Shown: positions 17,373 through 26,343 of the stretch, in pieces | How positions within the stretch are numbered: the first letter of the stretch is position 1 | Layout: each line of letters begins with the position of its first letter | Source of the DNA: an uncultured Collinsella sp. | Lineage (GTDB): Bacteria > Actinomycetota > Coriobacteriia > Coriobacteriales > Coriobacteriaceae | Assembly (NCBI GenBank): GCA_902482035.1 | Contig: CABSYW010000014.1 | Location: 1 to 60,216 of the forward strand | Length of the DNA stretch: 60,216 nucleotides | Direction: 5' to 3' | Notes under the pieces: model-generated | Databases searched by the model: none | Told to the model about the DNA's origin: nothing | What the model saw: the letters and a program-made list of their open reading frames with translations, nothing else | Made by a program: the position numbers and the translations under genes

Positions 17373-17902
17373 AGCAGCCCACGCTCCAAAAGCATCTCGG
17401 CACAAAGGTAGGAAACGTCCTCGAAGGACTTGTTGCGAATATCAAGGGTAAGGTCGGCGGCCTGGCGATACAGCGGACGGCGATGCTCAAACAGGCGCGC
17501 GGCATGCTCGGGCGAGCGGAAATCGGGGCGCGTGTCGGACCGACGAATCTGGCGAATCGAATCCTCAAAGTCGCCCTCGAGGTACACGCACGTACCCATT
17601 TCGTGCATCAGCTCAATATTCACCGGCGTTTCGACGATACCGCCCCCGCACGAAACCAACAGGCTGCGCTCGCTTTGGAGCGAACGGAGCGCCGAGGTCT
17701 CGAGCTCGCGAAAACGACCCTCACCCTCGGTCTCAAAAATCTCGGTTACCGACTTGCCGCAACGGCGCACGACCAGGCGGTCGGTATCGATAAAACGCCG
17801 CTTGAACATGGTTCCGACGTTGCGCGCGAGCGTCGATTTGCCCGCGCCCAAAAAGCCGATAAAGAAGATATGGTCGCAGCCGTGTTTGGTGTGCTGGGAC
17901 AT
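17369..17902 (-). CDS. aroK: shikimate kinase
   Basis: Phosphorylates shikimate in aromatic amino acid synthesis. 177 aa with Walker A GFLGAGKST (16-24), FIDTDRLVVRRCG (DTD 39-41), IFETEGEGRFRELE, CGGGIV (shikimate-binding glycines) and the lid-region RRPLYRQAADL. All recognised catalytic motifs are present, in contrast to the AroB-like partner coupled downstream. It follows yqeG by 8 bases. Confidence 0.9.
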   Translation of the reverse strand: MSQHTKHGCDHIFFIGFLGAGKSTLARNVGTMFKRRFIDTDRLVVRRCGKSVTEIFETEGEGRFRELETSALRSLQSERSLLVSCGGGIVETPVNIELMHEMGTCVYLEGDFEDSIRQIRRSDTRPDFRSPEHAARLFEHRRPLYRQAADLTLDIRNKSFEDVSYLCAEMLLERGLL

Positions 17903-17910
17903 AGCGAGAC

Positions 17911-18408
17911 CTATTCCTCGCAGGGAAGGTCGCGCAGGGCCCGGCGCTCAAAGATACGGAAGATCTGCGTATACCACAGGTCCTGCGTCGCCTGCGGCTT
18001 AACCAAGATGGTATCGACGCCGGCGAAGTTACCGCTCCACACGTCCGTGTAGAGCTGATCACCGATCAGCACCGCCTCGTCGGCCGTGGCGCCGAGGCGC
18101 TTAAGACCCGCCTTGAGGGCAAACGGCGCCGGCTTCATGGCGTGGCTGATGGCCTCGAGCCCCAACTCGCGTGCAGAGCTCATGACCTGGTCGCGATGCC
18201 AGTTGTTGGACACCATGCACAGCTTAAAGCCTTTGGCGCGGGCGGCATCGAGCCAAGCGGAAACCGCGGCGGGAACCTGCTCGGTATCGCGCGGCACCAG
18301 GGTGTTATCGCGATCGAGCAGAATGGCGCGTTTGCCGTCGGCCCACAGGGTTTCGAGGTCGATGCGATCGACCGAGGCAACGTATCGTTTGGGGCTAAAA
18401 ATCCTCAT
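17911..18408 (-). CDS. YqeG-family HAD phosphatase
   Basis: 165-residue HAD (subfamily IIIA) protein. Motif I is LLDRDNTLVPRD, followed by MVSNNWHRDQV (motif II), KPAPFALKAGL (Lys motif) and VLIGDQLYTDVWSGNFAG (motif IV). The family is related to phosphatidylglycerophosphate phosphatase; the substrate here is unproven. ATG 18408 (MRIFSPKRYV) lies 1 base after the mltG stop; the longer open frame upstream runs antiparallel in sense into mltG and is not real. The yqeG-aro neighbourhood resembles other Gram-positives. Confidence 0.88.
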   Translation of the reverse strand: MRIFSPKRYVASVDRIDLETLWADGKRAILLDRDNTLVPRDTEQVPAAVSAWLDAARAKGFKLCMVSNNWHRDQVMSSARELGLEAISHAMKPAPFALKAGLKRLGATADEAVLIGDQLYTDVWSGNFAGVDTILVKPQATQDLWYTQIFRIFERRALRDLPCEE

Positions 18409-18409
18409 G

Positions 18410-19843
18410 CTAATTCCAAGACTGTTGGTGCTCTTCGTAGGTTTGCGAGAAATACTCCTCGTCCTGCGTAATGTAGAAATACAGGTCATCGGAGTCGGTC
18501 GGCTCAAGGGTGGCCTTGAGCGCCTCGAGCGACGGAGAGCAGATGGGCGTGGGCGGCAGGCCCTCGTGCTTATAGGTGTTATACGGGCTATCGCTCTGCA
18601 GGTCGTCGGCGGTAACCTCGCCGCCGGTGACATACATCATGGTCGCATCGCTGTTGAGATAGCGCAAACCGTCGAGCTTTCCGGCAAGGCGGTTGTAGAA
18701 GACCGAGGCAACGTGCGCGCGCTGGTCGGCGTTGAGGCCCTCGCGCTCAACGATAGAGGCCAAGTTGACGATGTCGTAGTCGGACATCTCCACGCCATAG
18801 CGCTCCTTGATCTTGGCTTCGCAGCTCGCAAAGTCAAGCGACTTGTACTCGGTCTTAAACTGATCGAGCATAGCGCGAATCACGCCATCGGCCGTCGGCG
18901 AATCACCCAAGGAATAAGTCTTAGGGAACAAGAAACCCTCGAGCGAGTCGTTGACGGCGCCCTTAAGGAAGCTATAGTCGTCAACGTAGTTGGAGGCCTT
19001 GGCCTGGTTGAGGAAGTCTTCCTTAGAGATGCTGTCGTAGGCCTGGGCCACACGGTCGGCGACTTGATCGACCGTTAGGCCCTCAGGGATAGTCAGCGCA
19101 TTGGAGCCCGCGTTGGGGCCTTCCATGAGCTGCTGAACAACCTTGGTCGCATCCATAAGTGTGGTGAACGAATAATCACCGGGCTTGAGCGACATATCGG
19201 CGTTGAGCTTTTTCACCGCCGCATAATAATCCTTGGGATTTTCGACGATATGATTCTCGGAGAGAATCGAAGCGATGCTGTCACCCGAGGCACCATCGGG
19301 AATCGTGATAGTAACCTGCTGGCCTGCAACGACTTTCGCACCCTCACCGCCAAAGAAGCCCTTGACGGCTGGCACGACAAAGAAAACGATCGCGACAAGC
19401 GCAAGCACGGCAAAAACGCCACCGATAATCATAGGCACCGGGGAGCTTTTCTTTTGAGCACCGCGACGAGCATGCGTGTTGTAGCTCGAGCGGGTCGCCG
19501 GAGCAACGCCATGCGAACCACGAGCGTGATGCGAATGCGATTGGGGGGCCTGCGTTCGCTGGGTAGGTGCCTGCTGCTTAAAGCGGGTGCCGCCTGCAGG
19601 CTGGGCCGTACGAGCAGTGGGCTGCTGAGCCGCGTGAGAAGCCGAATGCTGAACCGAACGAGCAGAAGGCTGCTGACCCGTCCGTTGAACAGGTTGGGCC
19701 GAACGAGAGAAGGACTGCGCCGGGCGCGCGACAGGCTGAGCTGCGCACTGCGTCGGCTGTGCCGGACGCTGGCCAGGCTGGGCAGGGCGCGACACCGGCT
19801 GCTGTGTACGATTCGGCTGGCGCGGATCGGAAGCACTAGGCAT
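18410..19843 (-). CDS. mltG: endolytic murein transglycosylase MltG
   Basis: Cuts nascent peptidoglycan strands at the membrane. 477 aa: a low-complexity cytoplasmic N-terminus (about 1-145) rich in Gln, Pro, Ala, Arg and Ser with repeated AQP/RPAQ units; one membrane segment (about 150-172, GGVFAVLALVAIVFFVVPAV); then the YceG domain with the catalytic Glu in LASIVEREGLNADQR and the SDATMMYV and LPPTPICSPS motifs. AGGAGG lies 7 bases before ATG 19843, which overlaps the ruvX 3' end by 8 bases. The long disordered N-terminus is a lineage feature and might bind cytoplasmic division or elongation factors. Confidence 0.93.
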   Translation of the reverse strand: MPSASDPRQPNRTQQPVSRPAQPGQRPAQPTQCAAQPVARPAQSFSRSAQPVQRTGQQPSARSVQHSASHAAQQPTARTAQPAGGTRFKQQAPTQRTQAPQSHSHHARGSHGVAPATRSSYNTHARRGAQKKSSPVPMIIGGVFAVLALVAIVFFVVPAVKGFFGGEGAKVVAGQQVTITIPDGASGDSIASILSENHIVENPKDYYAAVKKLNADMSLKPGDYSFTTLMDATKVVQQLMEGPNAGSNALTIPEGLTVDQVADRVAQAYDSISKEDFLNQAKASNYVDDYSFLKGAVNDSLEGFLFPKTYSLGDSPTADGVIRAMLDQFKTEYKSLDFASCEAKIKERYGVEMSDYDIVNLASIVEREGLNADQRAHVASVFYNRLAGKLDGLRYLNSDATMMYVTGGEVTADDLQSDSPYNTYKHEGLPPTPICSPSLEALKATLEPTDSDDLYFYITQDEEYFSQTYEEHQQSWN

Positions 19844-20264
19844 GCGAAACCTCCTCGTTTTTACGATCGAGCCACGTCTGCAAAAACAGGCTGGCGGCAA
19901 TCATGTCGATCTTGCCCCTCATCTGCTTTTCGTTGAGTCCCTGCTCGCGCAGGATACGCTTGGCCTCTTGCGAGGACAGACGCTCGTCCTCAAACTCCAA
20001 CGGAAGATCGAGCTCGTCGGCAATCTTTTGCGCCACAGCGGCAACGCGCTCGGCCTGAGGGCCGGGCTCACCGGCCATGGTCAGGGGACGTCCGCTTACC
20101 AGGATGTCGGGCTCATAGTCCTCAACCAGGTAGCGGAACGTCTTGGCCATACCGGTGACCTCGGCAGCCGGAAGCACCTTGACAGGCATCGCCATCTTGC
20201 CATCACGGCTCGAGACGGCAATGCCAATCCTGGTCTCCCCTATGTCCAGCGCGAGCGCAACCAC
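19836..20264 (-). CDS. ruvX: RuvX/YqgF putative Holliday junction resolvase
   Basis: 142-residue RNase H-fold nuclease, implicated in pre-16S rRNA processing and possibly Holliday junction cleavage. The first catalytic Asp is in LALDIGETRIGIAVS (D7); FEDERLSSQEA is the second motif; KIDMIAASLFLQTWL gives the C-terminal Asp. It follows alaS by 17 bases, the common alaS-ruvX-mltG order. Confidence 0.92.
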   Translation of the reverse strand: MVALALDIGETRIGIAVSSRDGKMAMPVKVLPAAEVTGMAKTFRYLVEDYEPDILVSGRPLTMAGEPGPQAERVAAVAQKIADELDLPLEFEDERLSSQEAKRILREQGLNEKQMRGKIDMIAASLFLQTWLDRKNEEVSHA

Positions 20265-20281
20265 AGCGACTTCTTAGATTC

Positions 20282-22939
20282 TTAGGCGCCGAGCGCGGTC
20301 TTAGCGGCCGCGAGGGCATCGGCGATGCCGGCAGCATTCTTGCCACCGGCCTGGGCCATGTTGGGACGACCGCCACCGCGACCGTCGACCAGACCCGCGA
20401 TCTGCTTGATCACGTTACCGGCGTGGAAACCGGCCTTGACGGCGTCATCGGAGCCGGCAGCGAGCAGAGCCGGAGTGCCCTTCTCAGTCACGCTGGCGAC
20501 GACACAAGCGACAGGGCCGGCGACCTTCTGATGCACGGTATCCCATACGTTGCGCAGGTCGGCAGCCTCAAGGCCCTGGAGCTCAGCGACAACGAGATTA
20601 TAGCCGTCGAGCTCGACGGCGCCCTCGATGGCGCTGGAAATGGCGTCGGAGGAGCCACCGGTCAGAGCCTTCTTGAGCTTATTGGACGTCTCGCGCAGCT
20701 CGGCCTGCAGGTTCTCCACGCGGGCGGGAACCTCGTCTACGCGGCACTTGAGCGCAGCGGCGGCGGCGTCGACGAGCGCCAGGCGGTCGGCCATATAGTC
20801 GAGAGCACCCTTAGAGGTCACGGCCTCGATACGACGGACATTCGAGCCCGTAGAGGACTCGGAAATGATCTTGAACAGGCCAATCTCAGCAGTGTTGGCA
20901 GCGTGCGTGCCACCGCAGAGCTCGCGGGAGAACGGCTGGTCCTCGGCGCCCACGGAGACGACGCGGACGACATCGCCGTACTTCTCGCCAAACAGAGCGA
21001 CAGCGCCGGCAGCCTTAGCCTCGTCGATGCCCATGACACGGGTCACGACCGGCTTGGAAGCGAAGATCTGCTGGTTGACCAGGTCCTCGACAGCCTTGAG
21101 CTGCTCGGAGGACAGGGCCTCGAAGTGCGTAAAGTCAAAGCGCAGGTGCTCGGGCGTCACCAGCGAGCCGGCCTGGGAGACGTGCTCGCCCAGGACCTGC
21201 TTAAGGGCGGCGTCGAGCAGGTGCGTGGCGGTGTGGTTGCGGCGCAGGAAGCCACGGCGCTCGGCGTCGAGCGCGGCGGTCACGGTAGCACCGACGGCCA
21301 GCGTGCCCTCGGCAACGTGGGCGACGTGAGCATACAGGCCGTTGTGGTTCTTGGTATCGGAAACGGTCAGCGAAACGCCCTCGGCGGAAAGCTCGCCGGC
21401 ATCGCCCTGCTGGCCACCCATCTCGGCGTAGAACGGGGTGCGGTCGAGCACGACCTCGACGTCCTCGCCGGCGGCAGCGGACTCGACGGACTCGCCGTTG
21501 CGAACGATGGCGACAACCTTGGCACCCTCGATCGCATCGTTGTCATAGCCGTCGAACTCGGTCGCGACGACCTTGTCGGAAAGCTCGACCCACACGTCGT
21601 TGAAGCTGCCCCAGGCATCGCCCTTGGCGTTGGCACGAGCGCGGGCCTTCTGGTCCTCCATGCAGGCGGTGAAGCCGTCCATGTCGACGTCGTGGCCAGC
21701 AGCGCCGGCGATCTCGACAGTCAGGTCAATAGGGAAACCAAAGGTGTCGTGCAGCTTAAAGGCAACGTCGCCCGGAAGGACGGCGCCGTCGGCGAGCGCG
21801 GCCAGGGCCTCGTCCAGGTAGACGCGACCGTTGTCGAGCGTCGTGGAGAAGCGCTCCTCCTCGGAGGCGACGATACCCTTGACGAGCGCGACGTTCTTGA
21901 GCAGCTCAGGATAGGCCTCGCCCATCTGAGCGTTGACCTCGTCGATAAACTTGGTCAGGAAGGCGCCCTCGATGCCCAGCAGGCGACCGTGAAACACGGC
22001 GCGGCGGAGCAGGCGGCGAAGGACGTACTCGCGACCCTCGTTACCGGGCAGGATGCCGTCAGAGATCATGAAGTCGACGGCACGGGAGTGGTCGGCGATG
22101 ATGCGAAGAGAACGGCTGGCGCCGGAGTAATCGTCGGCGTCATAGGTCTTGCCGCTGATCTCCTCGCCCAGCTTGATGAGGTGCTGCATCAGATCGCCGT
22201 CGTAATTGGCGGTCTTGTGCTGCATGATAGCAGCCATGCGCTCCAGGCCCATGCCCGTATCGAGGTTGCGGTGCGGCAGCTCCGGCATGGAGCCGTCCTC
22301 CTGACGGTCGTACTGGGTAAACACGAGGTTCCAGAACTCAAGGAAGCGGTCGCAGTCGCAGCCGGGCTTGCAGTCGGGGCTGCCGCAGCCGACCTCCTCG
22401 CCCATATCAAAGTAGATCTCGGAGCACGGACCGCAGGGGCCGGTGGGGCCAGCGGCCCAGAAGTTGTCGTCCTCGCCCAGGCGGGAGATGTGGTCCTCGG
22501 CAACGCCCAGAGAACGCCACACGTCGTGGGTCTCGTCGTCCTCGGTAAAGACGGTAAAGTACAGGCGGTCGAGCGGCAGCTTGAACTCCTTGGTGATGAG
22601 CTCAAAGGCCCAGGCGCAAGCCTGCTCCTTGGAAACGCCGCCAAAAGAGAAATCGCCGAGCATCTCGAAGAACGACAGGTGACGGCCGTCCTCGCCGATG
22701 CAATCGATGTCGTTGGTGCGGACGCACTTCTGGCAGGAGATAGCGCCGATCTCCTTCATGGTCTTCTTGCCCTGGTAGTACTCCTTAAACTGGTTCATGC
22801 CAGCGTTGGCAAGCAGCAGCGAAGGATCGTCGGGGACGAGGGACGAAGAAGGATAGAGCTTAAGACCGCGCTCCTCAAAGAAGTTGAGGAACTTAGAGCG
22901 AATCTCGGCCGTAGTCATTGACGGGTAGTCAGCACTCAT
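20282..22939 (-). CDS. alaS: alanyl-tRNA synthetase
   Basis: Charges tRNA-Ala. 885 aa, a full class II enzyme: catalytic domain beginning TTAEIRSKFLNFFEERG with PDDPSLLLANAGMNQFK, the editing domain with NHTATHLLDAAL and CGGTHAANTAEIG (zinc-binding His and Cys residues), and the C-Ala domain ending GGRGGGRPNMAQAGG. ATG 22939 follows GAGGAG by 9 bases. A near-consensus promoter lies upstream. It heads an alaS-ruvX-mltG-yqeG-aroK run. Confidence 0.97.
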   Translation of the reverse strand: MSADYPSMTTAEIRSKFLNFFEERGLKLYPSSSLVPDDPSLLLANAGMNQFKEYYQGKKTMKEIGAISCQKCVRTNDIDCIGEDGRHLSFFEMLGDFSFGGVSKEQACAWAFELITKEFKLPLDRLYFTVFTEDDETHDVWRSLGVAEDHISRLGEDDNFWAAGPTGPCGPCSEIYFDMGEEVGCGSPDCKPGCDCDRFLEFWNLVFTQYDRQEDGSMPELPHRNLDTGMGLERMAAIMQHKTANYDGDLMQHLIKLGEEISGKTYDADDYSGASRSLRIIADHSRAVDFMISDGILPGNEGREYVLRRLLRRAVFHGRLLGIEGAFLTKFIDEVNAQMGEAYPELLKNVALVKGIVASEEERFSTTLDNGRVYLDEALAALADGAVLPGDVAFKLHDTFGFPIDLTVEIAGAAGHDVDMDGFTACMEDQKARARANAKGDAWGSFNDVWVELSDKVVATEFDGYDNDAIEGAKVVAIVRNGESVESAAAGEDVEVVLDRTPFYAEMGGQQGDAGELSAEGVSLTVSDTKNHNGLYAHVAHVAEGTLAVGATVTAALDAERRGFLRRNHTATHLLDAALKQVLGEHVSQAGSLVTPEHLRFDFTHFEALSSEQLKAVEDLVNQQIFASKPVVTRVMGIDEAKAAGAVALFGEKYGDVVRVVSVGAEDQPFSRELCGGTHAANTAEIGLFKIISESSTGSNVRRIEAVTSKGALDYMADRLALVDAAAAALKCRVDEVPARVENLQAELRETSNKLKKALTGGSSDAISSAIEGAVELDGYNLVVAELQGLEAADLRNVWDTVHQKVAGPVACVVASVTEKGTPALLAAGSDDAVKAGFHAGNVIKQIAGLVDGRGGGRPNMAQAGGKNAAGIADALAAAKTALGA

Positions 22940-22985
22940 AGAGGGAATCTCCTCGGTTTCACATCGAAACAGTTCAAACGTAACG

Positions 22986-23013
22986 ATATTACCATCCCGC
23001 CGCGCAAGTGCAA
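22986..23013 (-). promoter_or_regulatory. alaS promoter
   Basis: On the minus strand, -35 TTGCAC (23008-23013) and -10 TAATAT (22986-22991) are separated by 16 bases, about 50 bases upstream of the alaS start. No T-box elements are seen in the short leader. Confidence 0.7.
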
Positions 23014-23040
23014 AAAAGAGGGCCGGCACAATGCCGGCCC
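23012..23040 (-). terminator. terminator after the AI-2E permease gene
   Basis: GGGCCGGC (23020-23027) and GCCGGCCC (23033-23040) form an 8-bp stem followed on the minus strand by CTCTTTTTT. It overlaps the -35 region of the alaS promoter. Confidence 0.9.
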
Positions 23041-23091
23041 TTCAGCGAAATTGCATGTTAGCGCGTATGAATGTTAACCCGAATTGCCCCA

Positions 23092-24501
23092 CTAGTTGTC
23101 GTCATCATCCATGGAGCCGTCGACGCCGGTTTTGGTATCGTCGTCCGAGTTGGAGTCATCGTCCTTGGCAAAGGGGTTCTTGAAGAAGCCCGTGGCATCG
23201 GGCTGCAGGCCCGAGAGCTTGATCCAGGGATTATCGAGCTCGGGCTTGGGCATGGCCTTGGCCTCGGGCGCAGTCTCGTTGCCGATGAGCTCGGACTCGT
23301 AGATGAAGGTGTCGTCGCCGAGCGCGTCGTAGGCGGCGACCGGGTTGCCATCGGCATCGCGGTACGGCGTGCCCTTAAACACGGCGCCGTCATAGGCCAC
23401 AAGCTGTCGGCCGGTCTCATTCTCGAAGTAGTACACGAAGATACCCTTGAGGGCCGCACAAAGCGGGATGGCAATAATCATGCCGATGGGGCCCATGAGT
23501 GCTGAGCCAATAACGAGCGCCGTGAGGCTCATGATGGGATGCACCTGCACCGAGCTCTGCATGACCTTAGGCGAAATCACGTTATCGGTGACGTTTTGCG
23601 CGACCATCGTCACGATGAGCGTCCATAACGCCAACATAGGGCTGAACATGAAACCGAGCACTGTGGCGATTGCTGCGCTCACCCAGGGACCGACGACCGG
23701 AACCAAATGCATGATGCCGGTAAAGATAGCCATGAGCGCCGCATACGGATGGCCGATGATCATAAAACCGATAAAGGCGAGGAAACCACCGCAGATGGAC
23801 GTCACGACCATACCGCGCATGTAGCCGCCGACAGAGCGAGAAAGGATGGCGACCATAAAGCGGTACGAGGTCTCCTTCTCCTGACCGATGATGGTGCAAA
23901 TCTCGTGGTGCATGCGAGGGTAGTCGCAGGCCATCCAGTACGCAAGCACCAGACCAAGGAAGATCACGAACAACTGCGAGGCCGTATTGGTGATGAGCGG
24001 GAACACACCGCGGCCAAGCTCGGCAGCGATCTGAGACACATACTTCGATGCCACGGTGACCAGCGACGAAAGATTATCGTCCAAATACTCCTTGAGCGGC
24101 GTGTTGTTAAGCGTCTTGGCATGCGAGATCATCTCGTTGAGGTCGCCACCCGCAACACGAAGCTGCTCGGGCAGGCGGCTCAGGACTTCCATGATCTGAC
24201 CAAAGAGAATCGGCGACAAGATGCAAACGACACCGACGAGCACGGCAACAACAACAATAAGCGCGATAAGCGAACCGATGCCGCGATTCACGCCATGGTG
24301 CTCGAGCCAGTTGGTGATCGGGGACATCACAAAGGCAATGATGGAACCAACAGCGAGAAACTCGATAACCGGCGCCAGGATGCCCATAAGGTTAAAGATG
24401 ACAGCGGCGATGACAATGCAGCCGACAACAGCCCAAATGCGAAGCGTCAGAATGCGGGTGTCGCGCAGCACGCGATCGGTTTGTTGGGGGCGCTCACTCA
24501 T
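23092..24501 (-). CDS. AI-2E family transporter (PerM/YdiK type)
   Basis: 469-residue membrane protein of the AI-2E exporter family: paired helices near the N-terminus, a soluble loop, then further helices including GHPYAALMAIFTGIMHLVPV and GPWVSAAIATVLGF, and the family motif VTDNVISPKVM. Its substrate is unknown; family members have been linked to autoinducer, small-metabolite or ion export. About 110 hydrophilic residues after the last helix end in an Asp/Ser-rich acidic tail. Translation is coupled to the sigma gene by an ATGA overlap. Confidence 0.85.
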   Translation of the reverse strand: MSERPQQTDRVLRDTRILTLRIWAVVGCIVIAAVIFNLMGILAPVIEFLAVGSIIAFVMSPITNWLEHHGVNRGIGSLIALIVVVAVLVGVVCILSPILFGQIMEVLSRLPEQLRVAGGDLNEMISHAKTLNNTPLKEYLDDNLSSLVTVASKYVSQIAAELGRGVFPLITNTASQLFVIFLGLVLAYWMACDYPRMHHEICTIIGQEKETSYRFMVAILSRSVGGYMRGMVVTSICGGFLAFIGFMIIGHPYAALMAIFTGIMHLVPVVGPWVSAAIATVLGFMFSPMLALWTLIVTMVAQNVTDNVISPKVMQSSVQVHPIMSLTALVIGSALMGPIGMIIAIPLCAALKGIFVYYFENETGRQLVAYDGAVFKGTPYRDADGNPVAAYDALGDDTFIYESELIGNETAPEAKAMPKPELDNPWIKLSGLQPDATGFFKNPFAKDDDSNSDDDTKTGVDGSMDDDDN

Positions 24502-25289
24502 GAACGAATCATCACTCCGTCGGGGTCGATCTTGTCCTGAATCTTCTTAAGCGTGCGGCGCAGCAGGCGCGAAACCTGCACCTGAGAAATACCCAGCTTC
24601 TTGGCGATCTCGATCTGGGTCATGCCCTTTACAAAGCGCAGCTCGATAACCTCGCGCTCGCGCGGCGAGAAATCGCGGATGGCTTCCTCGATCACCAAGC
24701 GGTCATCGGTAAAGTCGAGCTCGTTGTCATCGTCGGCGTAACGGTCGAGAATCGACGGCGCATCGTCGGAATCGGACGCACCAGGAGCCTCGATGGGCAC
24801 CGAGGTATAGGCCGAAGACGATTCCATAGCCTCGAGAACCTCATCGACAGTCACATCTAGATACTCAGCGATCTCCTCAACCTTGGGCGAACGCTGCAGC
24901 TCGTTGGTAAGTTTGTCAGTAGCCTGGTTGACCTTGGCAGAGAGCTCCTGCAGGCGACGCGGAACGCGCACACTCCAGCCCTTGTCGCGGAAATGGCGTT
25001 TGATCTCGCCCAGGATAGTGGGTGTTGCAAACGTCGTGAACTCGAGCCCGCGCTCGGGGTCAAAACGGTCGATAGCCTTGAGCAAACCCAGATAGCCGAC
25101 CTGCATAAGGTCGTCGAGCGGCTCGCCGCGATTCTTAAATTTGTTGGCAAGAAACCTTACCAGGTTCATATGGGACATGACGAGCTGCTCACGGGCGTCC
25201 GGATCACCGGTCTCCTTGTAACGACGAAATAGCTCGCGGGTTTTCTCCTTGTCCCAAGCGGTCTTGCCGCTCCGGGAACGTTCGGTCAT
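24498..25289 (-). CDS. SigB/SigF-type alternative sigma factor
   Basis: 263-residue group 3 sigma factor. Region 2: NLVRFLANKFKNRGEPLDDLMQ then FTTFATPTILGEIKRHFRDK. Region 3: RVPRRLQELSAKVNQA. Region 4: FSPREREVIELRFVKG and the HTH MTQIEIAKKLGISQVQVSRL. Similar factors direct general stress or sporulation regulons; no sporulation genes are here, so a stress role is more likely. It starts 1 base after the RsbW-like gene, the usual anti-sigma/sigma order, and is coupled to the downstream permease. Confidence 0.92.
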   Translation of the reverse strand: MTERSRSGKTAWDKEKTRELFRRYKETGDPDAREQLVMSHMNLVRFLANKFKNRGEPLDDLMQVGYLGLLKAIDRFDPERGLEFTTFATPTILGEIKRHFRDKGWSVRVPRRLQELSAKVNQATDKLTNELQRSPKVEEIAEYLDVTVDEVLEAMESSSAYTSVPIEAPGASDSDDAPSILDRYADDDNELDFTDDRLVIEEAIRDFSPREREVIELRFVKGMTQIEIAKKLGISQVQVSRLLRRTLKKIQDKIDPDGVMIRS

Positions 25290-25290
25290 A

Positions 25291-25668
25291 TTAGATATCC
25301 GCCTTGAGGTCGAGGGAAAGCGTCAGGGGCGCCGCAGTCTTTTCGTAGGAATCGCACACGCTCGCGAGGATGAGTTCGGCATATACCGCTGCCTGGTCAT
25401 CCTCATCGACAGTCGCCTGATCGCCAAAGGTAAAGGTCATGCCCACGTGCGATTCGTCGACATCGAATTTGATCGAGATATCGTCGGAATCAACAGCCGT
25501 GCAGCCAAAGATGAAGGCTTCCTCGGCAGCCATACGGATGTCCTCGATGCGATCGACAGACATAGAGCACAGGGCACCAACGTTGGCTGCCGTCATGCGC
25601 ACAAGGCGAGCGAGACGCGGGTCACCGGCAACGGTCAGCGTGATGGGGCAGGTTGCTTCGCTACTCAT
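25291..25668 (-). CDS. RsbW-like anti-sigma factor, degenerate ATP site
   Basis: 125-residue GHKL-like protein directly before the sigma gene: RLARLVRMTAANVGALC then VDRIEDIRMAAEEAFIFGC, which aligns with the RsbW N-box region (typically EA..NAV). At 49-56 the Asn needed for magnesium-ATP is absent, and the C-terminal glycine-rich boxes are hard to see (FTFGDQATVDEDDQ). It may bind the sigma factor without kinase activity. No RsbV-type anti-anti-sigma gene lies next to it. The start overlaps the DUF948 3' end by 8 bases. Confidence 0.7.
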   Translation of the reverse strand: MSSEATCPITLTVAGDPRLARLVRMTAANVGALCSMSVDRIEDIRMAAEEAFIFGCTAVDSDDISIKFDVDESHVGMTFTFGDQATVDEDDQAAVYAELILASVCDSYEKTAAPLTLSLDLKADI

Positions 25669-26248
25669 CGCAGGACTCCTCAGAGGTCTCGGAGGGTGTA
25701 TAGGTGTAATACTGAGCCGGCTTGGCTACAGACTTCTGGCCATCATCGTCGCCCGCGGCGGCCTCGTCCTCGCCAATCAAGACGCGCTCGGTCGGCTGCT
25801 CGGCTTCTTCGGCGGCAGCGGAAAGCTTGCGCTCGGCTTCAGCTGCAGGAGCCTTCACCTTATTGAAGAGCTTCTGCACGGCGCCAGCTGCAGAGTCGGT
25901 CACGCTCGACACGGCGTTACTTGCCTCGGCCACGCTACCCGTGACCTCGGAAATGTCGCGAACCACGGCTTCGACCTCAACGAGGTTGGACGTCAGAGCG
26001 TCAACGGCAGTCTTACTCGACTTGAGCAGCGGCTCCACCTGGGCAAGTGCCGGCGTAAGCTCGTCTACGGCGCCATCGAGCTTTGCCACCACGGGCTGTG
26101 CCTCGGCGAGTGTGTTGTTGAGGTCGCTCACCGTCTTGTCGAGCGAGTCGACGACGGTGCGGGTCTTGCGCAGCGTGAGCGCGAGCTCGATAACAGCCCA
26201 CACTCCGGCAACGGCAAGTAGCAGCAGGGCGATTTGAATGGGACTCAT
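25661..26248 (-). CDS. DUF948 membrane-anchored coiled-coil protein
   Basis: 195-residue protein with one N-terminal membrane helix (about 4-24, IQIALLLLAVAGVWAVIEL) followed by a long helical region with heptad-like hydrophobics (TVVDSLDKTVSDLNNTLAE onward) and an acidic Glu/Ala-rich tail. It resembles DUF948 proteins, some found near general-stress genes in Gram-positives. Function unknown; placement first in the anti-sigma/sigma operon suggests an envelope or stress link. Confidence 0.75.
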   Translation of the reverse strand: MSPIQIALLLLAVAGVWAVIELALTLRKTRTVVDSLDKTVSDLNNTLAEAQPVVAKLDGAVDELTPALAQVEPLLKSSKTAVDALTSNLVEVEAVVRDISEVTGSVAEASNAVSSVTDSAAGAVQKLFNKVKAPAAEAERKLSAAAEEAEQPTERVLIGEDEAAAGDDDGQKSVAKPAQYYTYTPSETSEESCDE

Positions 26249-26343
26249 ACAAGCCTCCCAAAGGAATCGAAATACAGACGTTGTTCATGGTACCCCAAAG
26301 AAGGGGAAAGTTACCCAAAGGGAATGCGGGAGGCGCCAATGAC

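Noticed and set aside
18409..18633. 75-residue N-terminal extension of the YqeG protein
   Set aside because: The extension is Arg/Pro/Ser-rich out-of-frame translation of the mltG 3' end; the HAD domain starts properly at ATG 18408.
19500..19830. Repetitive DNA resembling a tandem or CRISPR-like repeat
   Set aside because: It encodes the Gln/Pro/Ala-rich tail of MltG; the units are irregular, without spacers of fixed length.
20423..22921. A very long open frame on the plus strand opposite alaS
   Set aside because: It is a GC-rich antisense frame over an unmistakable alaS, without a ribosome-binding site or recognisable domains. Similar frames opposite fruA, ptsI, ileS, ftsH and smc were discarded for the same reason.
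22940..23011. Possible T-box upstream of alaS
   Set aside because: The leader is too short, and no specifier loop, UGGN bulge or leader terminator can be found; only a promoter and a small GTTTCGATGTGAAAC dyad are present.
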